64,000 nt of DNA from Methylotenera_A sp031417915 (lineage in GTDB: Bacteria > Pseudomonadota > Gammaproteobacteria > Burkholderiales > Methylophilaceae): the NCBI GenBank assembly GCA_031417915.1, contig JANOWN010000037.1, positions 4,793 to 68,792 of the forward strand. Reading direction: 5' to 3'. Below, in pieces: positions 51,971 through 61,267 of this stretch; the first letter of the stretch is position 1; each line of letters opens with the position of its first letter. The notes below the pieces were generated by a model that searched no databases, was not told where the DNA came from, and saw only the letters and a list, made by a program, of their open reading frames with translations. The translations under genes were made by a program, and so were the position numbers.

Positions 51971-53212
51971 TTAGAAATTGTGCGTATATTGCAAGCTTAA
52001 AATATCGACGCTACCTTCAAAATCACCAGTAAGTCGGCCATTCCGACCCTTAGCAGCAGATCTTTGATCATCATCAATACTTGCATCACTAATAAATAAA
52101 TGTGAGTAACCCACATCAAGTTTAGAAGCTGGCGTTACCTGCCAACCAGCACCGAGTGATAACCATTTTCTATCATTGCCTGGGATGCGCGCAGTGCGGA
52201 ATTCGTCTTTTATCGCTTCTTCATCGTACGCCAAGCCAGCACGTAACTTAATTGCATCGCTATAGTGATAATTAACGCCAATCGAATAGCGCATCGTGTT
52301 TTCCCAGTTTTCGGTTGTAACAGAATCGGGGGTAGCATTTGCAAAGTCAATACGTAGCTCTTTAAAGCGACTCCAGCGTGTCCAAGTTACATCCCCCATT
52401 AAATCCCAAGTATCGTTGAGACGACTAAATGCACTGACCGAAAAATTTTCCGGTAAGGTGACATCTGCTTTAACTTTGGTATTTAATGCGGCTACTAAGG
52501 GCGATGAAGATTTCCCCTCAAGGTGTTGATCAACTTTTGAGCGGTAGGCCATACCAATACGCGTATCTGCAGTGGCTTGATAGATGGCACCAAGATTGAA
52601 CCCAAAGCCCCAGTCATCGCCTTTAATTTTAACGCTTGTTTCAGGCGCTATAACACGATTTACTTGTCGAGTTAAAGTTGCCTCTGCCCACATGGCAGAC
52701 ACACCAAAGCCCAATGAAAGTTGATCGTTTACTTTGAAAGCAATAGCAGGATTGATATTGATGGTTTTTACTTCAGATTTATCTGCCTGAAAACGCCCCA
52801 CCCATTTATCATCATATTCAGTTTTAAGTCCAAATGGCGCATTCAGTCCAATACCAGCTTTTATTGACGGATTTATGTCTGTCATAAAATATAAGTTTGG
52901 CACAAATGCTAAATCGCCTGCGTTTGGCCCTTCACCACCTTTTGGTGGGACGCCTTGGGCTTTAATAGAGCCTTTATCGTTAAACTCCGCATTTGGATTG
53001 ATGAGGTGCAACGCACCAACTGCTTGTGTGCCTTGAATATAGGTCATGCCAGCGGGGTTGAAATAGATAGTGCTGGCATCTTCTGCGATAGCCGATCCCC
53101 CTGCATAGGCATTACCCATGCCACTGCCACTTTGTTCAATGAGTGCAAAGCCCGCGGCCTGTGAAACAAGTGGTGTTGTAAAAATCACACAACTTAACAA
53201 TATTTTTTTCAT
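51971..53212 (-). CDS. FadL/OmpP1-type outer-membrane transporter
   Basis: A 413-residue outer-membrane protein. It has a signal peptide (about 1-19, ending SQA-AG). The N-terminus GFALIEQSGSGMGNAYAGGSAIAEDASTIYFNPAGM is diagnostic of the FadL/TodX family hatch. Many beta strands follow and the end is a terminal phenylalanine (QYTHNF). It imports hydrophobic compounds such as long-chain fatty acids. It is divergent from rpfF, whose product makes a fatty-acid signal, so uptake of such lipids is conceivable but unproven. Confidence 0.93.
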   Translation of the reverse strand: MKKILLSCVIFTTPLVSQAAGFALIEQSGSGMGNAYAGGSAIAEDASTIYFNPAGMTYIQGTQAVGALHLINPNAEFNDKGSIKAQGVPPKGGEGPNAGDLAFVPNLYFMTDINPSIKAGIGLNAPFGLKTEYDDKWVGRFQADKSEVKTININPAIAFKVNDQLSLGFGVSAMWAEATLTRQVNRVIAPETSVKIKGDDWGFGFNLGAIYQATADTRIGMAYRSKVDQHLEGKSSSPLVAALNTKVKADVTLPENFSVSAFSRLNDTWDLMGDVTWTRWSRFKELRIDFANATPDSVTTENWENTMRYSIGVNYHYSDAIKLRAGLAYDEEAIKDEFRTARIPGNDRKWLSLGAGWQVTPASKLDVGYSHLFISDASIDDDQRSAAKGRNGRLTGDFEGSVDILSLQYTHNF

Positions 53213-53508
53213 GATGTATCAATCCCTAGAGTTTGAAGTTATTTTAATTTTAAAAATTATGCTGCATCAAAGAGTTACAGCCTATACTTAGAGTAACTTA
53301 TTTAGAAAGTCATTTTTACTTATTGTTAACTTTGAACAATCTACATGAAAAATAGTTATTTTTCAAAATTATTTAACTTGAGGCAAACAATTATTAAGTC
53401 TATAGTTTTAATCGTGAAAGCTTATATTATAAATAACCATATGATTTAAATAAAAATATTAAGAATAGTTATAAGGGTATATGGTTAGTCAACCCATAGG
53501 AGAGCAGA
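53213..53508. promoter_or_regulatory. AT-rich divergent promoter region between FadL-type gene and rpfF
   Basis: These 296 bp are very AT-rich and hold no gene. Two symmetric elements stand out. One is a perfect hairpin TGAAAAAT-AGTT-ATTTTTCA at 53346-53365. The other is an inverted repeat AACCATAT (53435-53442) / ATATGGTT (53479-53486) just before the rpfF ribosome-binding site (AGGAGAGCAG). Confidence 0.45.
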
Positions 53509-54408
53509 ATGAATACAGTCGTAGATTTTCAATTAATGAACAACGCCGCACTTACGCAAGTTAGAACACGCTTTGAAGAAGAATTTGGCGTGATGACTTA
53601 TTACATGAACCCAGCACCTAGACCATGCTTTAATAAAGTCTGCATGTCAGAGTTGCATGAAAGCCAATCCAACTTAGAAAAAATGCAAGGCCAAGTGGTT
53701 GCTAATGGCAAATTGAATCAAGCAAATTATTTAGTGTTGGCTTCCGACGTGCCAGGTATATTTAATTTAGGTGGCGATTTATCAGTATTTGCGGATTTGA
53801 TTCGAAGCAAAGCGCGAGACACATTATTAAGCTATGCCAAGTTATGCGTTAATAATGTTTGGACTTTTTATAACATGCAAGCGCCTGTAACAACAATTTC
53901 ATTGGTGCAAGGACAAGCGATGGGTGGCGGATTTGAAGCTGCGCTTGCGGCACATGTGATGGTGGCAGAAAAAAGTGCAGTAATGGGCTTACCAGAAGTG
54001 ATGTTTAATTTATTCCCTGGTATGGGCGCATTAAGCTTTTTATCACGCAAAATTGGTATGCCAGCCGCAGAAAAAATGGTACGTTCTGGCAAAATTTATA
54101 CGGGCGAAGAGCTATATCAAATGGGCGTAGTAGATGTGTTGGCAGAAGATGGCCAAGGTGAGTATGCGTTAAATAATTGGATTAAAAAAAATCATCGTTC
54201 ATTTAATGCTTTTCATGCAATTAATCGGGCAAAACAACGCGTGAATCCATTAACGCTAGACGAACTATACGACATTGTGGAAATTTGGGTAGATGCTGCG
54301 TTACGCCTAGATGAGCGCAACTTAAAAGTAATGGAACGTTTAGTGCGTGCACAAAACTCGAAAGTTGGCGCAGAAGTTAGTATGATAGGCGAAAAACAAA
54401 CCGCTTAG
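53509..54408 (+). CDS. rpfF: DSF synthase RpfF (crotonase family)
   Basis: A 299-residue crotonase-fold enzyme that makes cis-2-unsaturated fatty acid (diffusible signal factor) from acyl-ACP. The two catalytic glutamates are Glu143 (GGGFEAAL) and Glu163 (GLPEVMFNLFPGMGA), 20 residues apart as in Xanthomonas RpfF (E141/E161). The N-terminal PRPCFNKVCM segment is also typical. The gene is convergent with rpfC, with 13 bp between the stops, and a full rpfC-receiver-rpfG operon lies opposite, which makes the assignment strong. Confidence 0.93.
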   Translation: MNTVVDFQLMNNAALTQVRTRFEEEFGVMTYYMNPAPRPCFNKVCMSELHESQSNLEKMQGQVVANGKLNQANYLVLASDVPGIFNLGGDLSVFADLIRSKARDTLLSYAKLCVNNVWTFYNMQAPVTTISLVQGQAMGGGFEAALAAHVMVAEKSAVMGLPEVMFNLFPGMGALSFLSRKIGMPAAEKMVRSGKIYTGEELYQMGVVDVLAEDGQGEYALNNWIKKNHRSFNAFHAINRAKQRVNPLTLDELYDIVEIWVDAALRLDERNLKVMERLVRAQNSKVGAEVSMIGEKQTA

Positions 54409-54421
54409 ATTTCTAACTTAA

Positions 54422-56614
54422 CTAATTTTTAAGTTCTTTATTAGAAGACTTTAAGCGGGCTTGCATCGGGCGTCTAAGGTAGTCCTCTGCGGCAAGGGTG
54501 AGCTTAGAAAAGTCACTGTTCAAGTTGTCGAGCATAGCTAAAGCCATCGCTGCTGGTATTGAGGCATTTAACTTGCCAATTAATTCGGTGGTAGTTGCCA
54601 GTTGAGTTGCACCTACGCTTAAGCTGTTGCCCTTTAAGGCATGACAAAAATCGTGTAATTCGCCATAGTTTTTTTGTTTAACGGAAGCTTCGATTTTGTA
54701 AATCAGTTTTACTGAATCGGACAAGTAATTTCTTAATAGGCGATGTATAAATAAATCGTCGCCTGCGCCAATTTTCTCAAGTTCTTTTAAGGTTCTCAAG
54801 TCTAAATGTACATTGTCCGCTTCAAGGTCAGATTCAATATTGCTTGGGTTATTTAAAGCGCTATTCATCCACATAGCTGCAGTGTTTGGTGCTAAATTCA
54901 GAATGTTTTCTATCGTATTAAACAGTGTGGCGGCATCAATCGGCTTGGTTAAAAAGGCATCAAACCCAGCATCACTAGCTGCTTCTCTAGCGGTTATTGT
55001 GGCGTCCGCCGTAAATAAAATAAAGCGCGTATCTTTGTCATGAGGTTGTGTAAATCGGTATGTTTTTAATGCGTCGGTGCCGCTCATGCCAGCCATATTC
55101 AGGTCGGTAATCACAAGATCAAACTTTCTTTCTTCAAGTAAATCTAACATTTCGTCGCCGTTGATAACAATTTCGACGTGATGGCCTGGCAGAGAAAGTA
55201 AGCGTGTGATGATTTTTTGGTTAGTGCTTTCATCTTCACACACCAAAATATTTAGCGGCTTCGCATTTGACTGTATTCTAGAAAGCGGTTCTATGGCTGC
55301 AATTGCTTCGCTTTCCGAAGTCGCTTCGTTATAAGCCACTTTTTCTAAAACTAAATCAAACCAAAAACGGCTACCAATACCCTCAGTGCTTTGAAAATTA
55401 AGTGCGCCACCCATTTCTTCCACCATATGTTTAGCGATGGTGAGCCCTAAGCCACTACCACCAAATTTTCTAGTTGTGGATGCATCTGCTTGTGTAAAGC
55501 TTTCAAAAATTTTGTCTTGTTTATTTGCAGGAATGCCGACCCCCGTATCAATCACTTCAAAGCGGACAGTCGATCTTTCCGCATCTTCTTGCAACGCAGT
55601 AGCGGAAATTGTGACGCTACCTTGCTGCGTAAATTTAACTGCGTTACCTAATAGATTTGCCAGCACTTGGCGCAACACAAAAGCATCGCCTTTAAGTGTA
55701 CCTAATGTATTTGAAACGCTAGCGCCTAATTGAATGCCCTTGTTATTAGCTTGGGAACGAAAAATCTCTAAGGAATCATGCACTGCTTCATCTGGCAAGA
55801 ATGCAACATTTTCAACCGTAAATTTACGTTCTTCAATTTTAGTGAAATCCAGTACATTATTGAGTAATGAAAGTAATAATTTAGATGAGCTTTCAAGTGT
55901 TTTGAGCAAATCTTTTTGATCTGCATTAAGCGGCGTGGTTTTAAATAAGGTGCTAATACCAATAATACCGTTAAGTGGCGTACGAATCTCATGGCTCATG
56001 TTGGCAACAAATTGCGTTTTAGCAAGGCTTGCTTCGGTGGCACGGGCGCTTTCAATTTCTGCTCGATGCGTAGCGTCATGCATTCGATCAATAAGCTTCG
56101 CCACATAAAGAGGCAAAGCAACCATAATAATTAAGAAACCATATACGATAGCTTGATGATCCGCCCAATATGGGTTAACTTGAGTTGCAACCAAAAAGCC
56201 TAAGATGCTGATAATCTGCGAGTGAAATAAATATTTTCTGCCAAAACGGAAACCATTGCCAAAAGTTACCCATAAGTAAACGCCAATGAGTACAACGCCA
56301 ATATCACCTGCTAAGGATAGAAATGTTGAGGTGCCAACAACGTCAAGCCAGTTGCCTAGAAGTCGCCTGTTGCGCGATTTTTTTTCAGCCTTACCAACAG
56401 AAATCAAAAGTATAAAAGCTGCCAATTCAAAGGCCATTAAGCAGTAAAAACCGATTAGCTCTCCATCTGAAATAACTTTGCTCGTTGCGAAATTGAACAG
56501 TAAAAAAATTGTAAATAAAGTACCAATAACTACGCGAGTAGTTGCCTGCTCAAGTTCTAGTGGGTCGCAATGACTTGCCGCATTTTTGTACCAATTTTTT
56601 AGTGTTGTTAGCAT
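54422..56614 (-). CDS. rpfC: DSF sensor hybrid histidine kinase RpfC
   Basis: A 730-residue protein with the RpfC layout. A short N-terminal input region (DPLELEQATTR) is followed by about five transmembrane helices (27-175), a HisKA domain with phosphorylatable His208 (ANMSHEIRTPLNG), and an HATPase domain (VIDTGVGIP and GGSGLGLTI). Next come a receiver domain (DLVITDLNMAGMSG) and a C-terminal Hpt domain (HDFCHALKGNSLSVGA). RpfC senses DSF and signals to RpfG; in Xanthomonas it also binds RpfF. It follows the stand-alone receiver gene by 9 bp. Confidence 0.92.
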   Translation of the reverse strand: MLTTLKNWYKNAASHCDPLELEQATTRVVIGTLFTIFLLFNFATSKVISDGELIGFYCLMAFELAAFILLISVGKAEKKSRNRRLLGNWLDVVGTSTFLSLAGDIGVVLIGVYLWVTFGNGFRFGRKYLFHSQIISILGFLVATQVNPYWADHQAIVYGFLIIMVALPLYVAKLIDRMHDATHRAEIESARATEASLAKTQFVANMSHEIRTPLNGIIGISTLFKTTPLNADQKDLLKTLESSSKLLLSLLNNVLDFTKIEERKFTVENVAFLPDEAVHDSLEIFRSQANNKGIQLGASVSNTLGTLKGDAFVLRQVLANLLGNAVKFTQQGSVTISATALQEDAERSTVRFEVIDTGVGIPANKQDKIFESFTQADASTTRKFGGSGLGLTIAKHMVEEMGGALNFQSTEGIGSRFWFDLVLEKVAYNEATSESEAIAAIEPLSRIQSNAKPLNILVCEDESTNQKIITRLLSLPGHHVEIVINGDEMLDLLEERKFDLVITDLNMAGMSGTDALKTYRFTQPHDKDTRFILFTADATITAREAASDAGFDAFLTKPIDAATLFNTIENILNLAPNTAAMWMNSALNNPSNIESDLEADNVHLDLRTLKELEKIGAGDDLFIHRLLRNYLSDSVKLIYKIEASVKQKNYGELHDFCHALKGNSLSVGATQLATTTELIGKLNASIPAAMALAMLDNLNSDFSKLTLAAEDYLRRPMQARLKSSNKELKN

Positions 56615-56623
56615 ATTTTTAAC

Positions 56624-57070
56624 CTAATTAATTAGCCCTAAGCCATAGTAGGTTTTACTTTGTTCTAACAAATCTTTAGCGACATTAGCTAATTCTTGTG
56701 TTTGCACTGGCTTGGTTAAGCAGGCGGAAGCGCCCGCAGCAATTAACTCTTGATGCGTAGTCGTATCTTTCAATACAGTGACTACAATAATGGCGTGCGT
56801 TAGCACATTGTCAGAATTTTTTATGGCTTGCACAAATTGTTTTCCGTTCATTTGGTGCATACGAAAATCAGTAATAATTAAATCCACCTGTTTATTTTGC
56901 ATCCATGCCAGTGCTTCAACTGGGTCGGTCATTTTTACAATATTCAGACCTAACTTAAGCGATTTTAAAATGGCCGCATGAATATCCAGCACAGTCGGCT
57001 GATCGTCAATCAGCAGCACTGTTTGCTTAAATTTGGTTGCACTTCTTATGTTGCTAATTTTAGGCATCAT
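56624..57070 (-). CDS. Stand-alone response-regulator receiver protein
   Basis: A 148-residue single receiver domain with the acidic pair (LLIDDQ), the phospho-acceptor aspartate (DLIITDFRMHQMNG) and the conserved Lys (ACLTKPVQ). It has no output domain. It is inserted between rpfG and rpfC, 5 and 9 bp from them, so it likely takes part in the same phosphorelay, as a shuttle or phosphate sink. That role is inferred from position only. Confidence 0.88.
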   Translation of the reverse strand: MMPKISNIRSATKFKQTVLLIDDQPTVLDIHAAILKSLKLGLNIVKMTDPVEALAWMQNKQVDLIITDFRMHQMNGKQFVQAIKNSDNVLTHAIIVVTVLKDTTTHQELIAAGASACLTKPVQTQELANVAKDLLEQSKTYYGLGLIN

Positions 57071-57075
57071 TAATT

Positions 57076-58146
57076 TTAGTGAATTGCTGTTCCGTGCTCG
57101 CTCTGGATCTTTTCAAGTTGGCTTCGCATGGTTAGCATGACTCTTACCAGTTCTGGGTCAAAATGTTTGCCGCTTTCATCGCGCACGTATTCAAGCGCTT
57201 TATCGATGCTCCAGGCTTCTTTGTAAGGCCGCACGCTGGTCAGTGCATCAAATACGTCTGCAACTGCCACAATGCGGGCAGAAAGCGGAATTTCTTCGCC
57301 CTTAAGCGCAAAAGGATAGCCAGTGCCATCATAGCGCTCGTGGTGCGCCAATGCGATTTCGCTACCTTTTTGTAAATATTTTGATGGGCTATCTTGCAAA
57401 ATTTCATAGCCAATCAGCGGGTGCTTGCGCATCGCTTTTAATTCCAAATCGTCCAGCGCGCCTTTTTTTAGCAAAATGCTATCGGCAATACCAATTTTGC
57501 CAATGTCATGTAAGGGTGCAGCAAGTTCAATAATTTCAGCTTCATCGTCACTTAAGCCAATCGCCTCAGCCAGTGCTCTGCTGTAAAGCGACATGCGCTG
57601 CAGGTGCATGGCAGTGTCGTAATCTTTGTGCTCACCAGCGCGCGCTAGGCGCATCAAGGTTTCTTTTTCACGTGCCCTAATCTCCGCAGTGGCAGCTTTA
57701 ACTAAGTTTTCATATAAATTAGTTCTATTTTGCAGTGCAATATGTTGTTGTTGCATAATCAATAAATTTTTGCAGCGCGCGGTGCATTCATACACATCCA
57801 CGGGCTTGCTTAAAAAATCGGCAACGCCAGCGTCTAAGGCTGCGTAACGCGTTTCAGCATCTTTCTTAATGGTAATCATAATCACGGGTACCGATTCATA
57901 TTGCGGCAAGGTTTTTAGCAAGCGCACAAATTCTATTCCGTTCATTTCTGGCATCACGTAATCGACAAAAACTAAATCTGCCGTATGTTCTGTGGCCCAT
58001 TCCAGCGCTACTTCTGGATTGGTTTTTTCAATCACCTTAGTTTTAGGATTAATACTTTTGACAACATGTGAAAGTATGGTTCTGCTGGTAGATTGATCAT
58101 CTACAATCAATACCGAGCAATCATCAAATTGTTGTACATTCGTCAT
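57076..58146 (-). CDS. rpfG: RpfG: receiver plus HD-GYP c-di-GMP phosphodiesterase
   Basis: About 356 residues from ATG at 58146, where AGAGGA lies upstream. A 15-residue longer in-frame start at 58191 lacks a good ribosome-binding site. The N-terminal receiver has SVLIVDDQ and LVFVDYVMPEMNG. The C-terminal HD-GYP domain has the motifs LHDIGKIGI and HHERYDGTGYP. HD-GYP enzymes degrade cyclic di-GMP, so DSF perception would lower c-di-GMP. It heads an operon with the receiver protein and rpfC. Confidence 0.92.
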   Translation of the reverse strand: MTNVQQFDDCSVLIVDDQSTSRTILSHVVKSINPKTKVIEKTNPEVALEWATEHTADLVFVDYVMPEMNGIEFVRLLKTLPQYESVPVIMITIKKDAETRYAALDAGVADFLSKPVDVYECTARCKNLLIMQQQHIALQNRTNLYENLVKAATAEIRAREKETLMRLARAGEHKDYDTAMHLQRMSLYSRALAEAIGLSDDEAEIIELAAPLHDIGKIGIADSILLKKGALDDLELKAMRKHPLIGYEILQDSPSKYLQKGSEIALAHHERYDGTGYPFALKGEEIPLSARIVAVADVFDALTSVRPYKEAWSIDKALEYVRDESGKHFDPELVRVMLTMRSQLEKIQSEHGTAIH

Positions 58147-58356
58147 TCGTATTTTCCTCTGGTATAAGCTCATGATTGGCTTACTAAACATAAAACAAGC
58201 AATGTTTAAGCCAATTTAACTAAAAAATTGGTGAGAATAAAAATTAAGCACGCGAAAAAGTAAAATTACTGAGCAAAATCAATGATTAAGAGATTTTATT
58301 CAACATATATTTTTCGAGTTACTTATTTTTAGTTTGACGTTTTTGTTGTTAATATT

Positions 58357-58378
58357 GAAATTCAGTCGGTCGAATTTC
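58357..58378. promoter_or_regulatory. Inverted repeat upstream of rpfG
   Basis: A perfect GAAATTC / GAATTTC dyad with an 8-nt spacer lies in the 288-bp AT-rich gap between rpfG and the 2-oxoglutarate oxygenase gene, about 210 bp upstream of the rpfG start. It is a candidate operator only. Confidence 0.25.
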
Positions 58379-58434
58379 GTCAACTAAGTACATAATTTTG
58401 ACACATTTACACCAAAAAACTAAACACTATTTTT

Positions 58435-59946
58435 TTATGAAATGTTACTTGCGGGCTTTAGGTCAAACGCAATGCAGATGCGCTCTTCGTTCGAATGGAA
58501 TGGAATGGTTCGGTGAAATAAAGATGAGGGAAATAGCACAATATCACCCACATTTGGCATCACATGCGCCACGGGGAAATTTTGATGTTTTTGAGGCTGT
58601 GTGATTGGATAGTCGTCGCCATGCGTACCGTATTCAAAAGCGCCTGCATTGCTGCCTGCTGTTGGCGAAGGCATGGCAAGATAAACCGCGCCGCTAATCC
58701 AGCCTATCTCGTGAATGTGCGCGCTTAAATGGCCGCCTTGCTGCATTTTTACATACCACGAGCTGGTGAATTCCAACTCGCTTGGAAAAGATAAAATCAG
58801 CTCACAATCTGCGTCTACAAATTTGTTTTTATAAGCTAAAAACTCTTGTCTAATCAGCTCAGCAAGCGCGCGAAATGAGGCTTCTGGCCGTTTGAACAAA
58901 TTACCGGCAGATTGCTGGCCGTTGATTAAACGGCCTTGCTTGCGCTCGGCAATATCGGCGTTGTGGATGTCGTTTAATAAGTCTTTTAAAAGTGGACTAT
59001 CTTTATCCAGAATTGGTTTTTGATAAACAAAATCCAAGCCATTTTTGCAAAAATTGTAAGGATCAACTTCGTTAAAGTTGATACTGTAATGTGTAGATAA
59101 TGTAGCAAGAAATGGCGACGTATTTGGCATGCCGCCAGCAAGCGTGTCCCTATTGGCTTTGAAGGCATCGAATTGTTCATCTTTATACAAACAATATAGT
59201 TTTCGTGCTTGCCAATCGTCCAATTGTGAGCGCTCAAAATATGGAATCGCTTCATCATATTTTTTGGCTAGGTACAAAAATTCGCCCATATTGTAATTGG
59301 CACTGGCATGCTCGGCGTTCAATGCTAGTGCGGCTTGGTAGCTTTTCACTGCCGCATCCATGTCGCCTTGGTCGCGCAAAGTTTCGCCCAAGTTATTATA
59401 CGCATCAGTGTAATTGGTAAATAATTGAATGGCTTTTTTGTAGTTATTGACTGCTGCCGTCAAATCGCCATTATCGCGCAACGCAGTACCCAAATTAAAA
59501 TAGCTGCGCGCATCTTGCGGGTTGATTTTTAAGCCAGCTTGATAACTGGCTATCGCCGCATCCAGCTTGCCTTGACGCTGTAAAACTGTGCCTAAATTGC
59601 CATGCGCTTCAAAAAAAATCGGGTTAATTTTTATGGCTTGCTGATAAGCTTCAGCCGCTTCATCCAATCGACTCAAATGCGTCAGCGCGATGCCTAAGTT
59701 AAATAGTAAGTCTGGCATGTTGGGTTGTAACTTAAGCGCGCTTTTATAGCTAATTATCGCCTCTGCATATTTCTGTTGGCCATCTAGCGCAAGACTTAAC
59801 ACGTGATGCAAAATAAATACGTTGGCATGTTTTGCGATTAAGTTTTTTGCTTGGCTTTCGGCTTGCGCAAGTTGGCCATTATTGAGCGCGTTTACAAGGT
59901 TTTGTAGCTCTTGTGGGTTTGGTGGTGATGCGAATGAATTTGCCAT
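58435..59946 (-). CDS. TPR protein with C-terminal 2-oxoglutarate/Fe(II) oxygenase-like domain
   Basis: A 503-residue protein. About eight TPR units fill residues 30-250 (for example AEAYQQAIKINPIFFEAHGNLGTVLQRQGKLDAA). The C-terminal part (about 370-500) has the double-stranded beta-helix metal motif HLSAHIHEIGWISGAVY and a distal LFHRTIPFHSNEERICIAFD, which includes a metal His and a 2-oxoglutarate-binding Arg. It matches the putative 2OG-Fe(II) oxygenase family often fused to TPRs. Substrate unknown. It follows the BrkB-like gene by 10 bp. Confidence 0.85.
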   Translation of the reverse strand: MANSFASPPNPQELQNLVNALNNGQLAQAESQAKNLIAKHANVFILHHVLSLALDGQQKYAEAIISYKSALKLQPNMPDLLFNLGIALTHLSRLDEAAEAYQQAIKINPIFFEAHGNLGTVLQRQGKLDAAIASYQAGLKINPQDARSYFNLGTALRDNGDLTAAVNNYKKAIQLFTNYTDAYNNLGETLRDQGDMDAAVKSYQAALALNAEHASANYNMGEFLYLAKKYDEAIPYFERSQLDDWQARKLYCLYKDEQFDAFKANRDTLAGGMPNTSPFLATLSTHYSINFNEVDPYNFCKNGLDFVYQKPILDKDSPLLKDLLNDIHNADIAERKQGRLINGQQSAGNLFKRPEASFRALAELIRQEFLAYKNKFVDADCELILSFPSELEFTSSWYVKMQQGGHLSAHIHEIGWISGAVYLAMPSPTAGSNAGAFEYGTHGDDYPITQPQKHQNFPVAHVMPNVGDIVLFPSSLFHRTIPFHSNEERICIAFDLKPASNIS

Positions 59947-59956
59947 GTCTAAAATC

Positions 59957-61264
59957 TTAACTAAAGTTTGTTTGTAATCGGCCAGCCATTTGCTTTAATA
60001 GCTGCATGGCTATTTTCGGGTCATCTTCCAGCATGCTATCGATATTTTCTGCATATACCACAATAATACGCGCCTCGTCAGAGGCGACAATGGCGTCCGA
60101 AGTGGTGGGCTGCTTGGTGAGCATCGCCAACTCGCCAAAATAATCGCCCGCGCCTACCTCGCGCGCAATCACGCCATTATTACTCAGGTTAACTTTTCCT
60201 TCCACCAAATAATATAAATTACGCTCGGTGTTGCCGCGCTCAAAAATGTACTCGCCTTGCCGCAATGCAAGGCCGTATCGCGTCATCAGCGCCTCGATAT
60301 AATTGGCCTTATTTGGCGCGCTGTTAAATAAACCTTTCAGCAGTAATACGTCTTTTTTGCGCAAAGTGGAGATAAGCACACTGCCCAGTAAAAACACCGC
60401 AAAGTTTAAATAAAGCCAAGTAATGGAGACGAACATGGTTTTCATGCCACCAAAAATTGCACCGTAGTCTTTATTTAGCGACAAAAATAAGCCAAATGCG
60501 GGGCGCATCAATAACCATAGTAAGGCCGTTAAACAAGCGCCAAGCACCAAATGCACAAAGGCAACGCGCATGGGAAAAAATATTTTGTAAAATATGGTAA
60601 TCAACAGCGTGGTAAGCAGTAGTGTGCCAATGGCGCCGACAGTATTGAGCTGCAGCGCGGACAAATGCACCGCTAAAAAGCGCACTACTTTCTCAATAAT
60701 AAAGCCAGCCGAAGTAAATAAGAAAAATAGCAGCAAAATGCCGAGCACAGACACCACATCTTTGAGCTTGCGTTTGAAATAAGAAGGTGCTTCTATCATT
60801 GAGGCGATGTTATAAAAAGCAGAGCGCAGCGAGCTTGCCAGCGGCGTAATCGTCCATAGCAACACAAATAAGCCCAGTGCCCCCCAAGCGGCTTTGGTTT
60901 GCGTGGCGCTGTATACTTCCACCATAATTTTGCTGCTGAATTCAGGCACCAAGTTACCAGTGAGAATCGCCAGTTTGACGATAGCGTAATCAGATGAAAA
61001 CACCAAGTGACTTAACAGAAAGAAAATCAACAGCACTAAAGGAATTAGCGCAAAAAGTGCGTAAAAAGACAAGGACGCCGACATGCCAAATACGTTGTGG
61101 CGTGCAAAGCCAGCCAAAGTCTCACGCAACACAAATAAGGGCGTGGCGTATTCGCGCTTGGCATAAGCGCTAATCGATTTATCCAGCGCAGGGTGATGCG
61201 CTAGACTTTCTAGCTTTGCAAACTTTTTAAGTTTTGCAAATTTTTCAGGGTTGATGAATGGCAA
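59957..61264 (-). CDS. YihY/BrkB-family membrane protein fused to a cyclic-nucleotide-binding domain
   Basis: A 435-residue protein. Residues 50-310 form a six-helix YihY/BrkB membrane domain (SLSFYALFALIPLVLL near the first helix). Residues 335-430 form a cNMP-binding domain (GEYIFERGNTERNLYYLVEGKV and AGDYFGELAMLTKQPTTSDAI, with the GEL and TxR-like positions of the phosphate cassette, although Arg is replaced by Ser/Asp). The start is TTG, 3 bp after the iminopeptidase stop, so translation is probably coupled. Confidence 0.88.
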   Translation of the reverse strand: MPFINPEKFAKLKKFAKLESLAHHPALDKSISAYAKREYATPLFVLRETLAGFARHNVFGMSASLSFYALFALIPLVLLIFFLLSHLVFSSDYAIVKLAILTGNLVPEFSSKIMVEVYSATQTKAAWGALGLFVLLWTITPLASSLRSAFYNIASMIEAPSYFKRKLKDVVSVLGILLLFFLFTSAGFIIEKVVRFLAVHLSALQLNTVGAIGTLLLTTLLITIFYKIFFPMRVAFVHLVLGACLTALLWLLMRPAFGLFLSLNKDYGAIFGGMKTMFVSITWLYLNFAVFLLGSVLISTLRKKDVLLLKGLFNSAPNKANYIEALMTRYGLALRQGEYIFERGNTERNLYYLVEGKVNLSNNGVIAREVGAGDYFGELAMLTKQPTTSDAIVASDEARIIVVYAENIDSMLEDDPKIAMQLLKQMAGRLQTNFS

Positions 61265-61267
61265 TTG

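Noticed and set aside
54415..54435. AACTTAA/TTAAGTT stem between the rpfF and rpfC stops as a terminator
   Set aside because: The stem is all weak pairs except one per arm and extends into the rpfC coding end; too weak to call.
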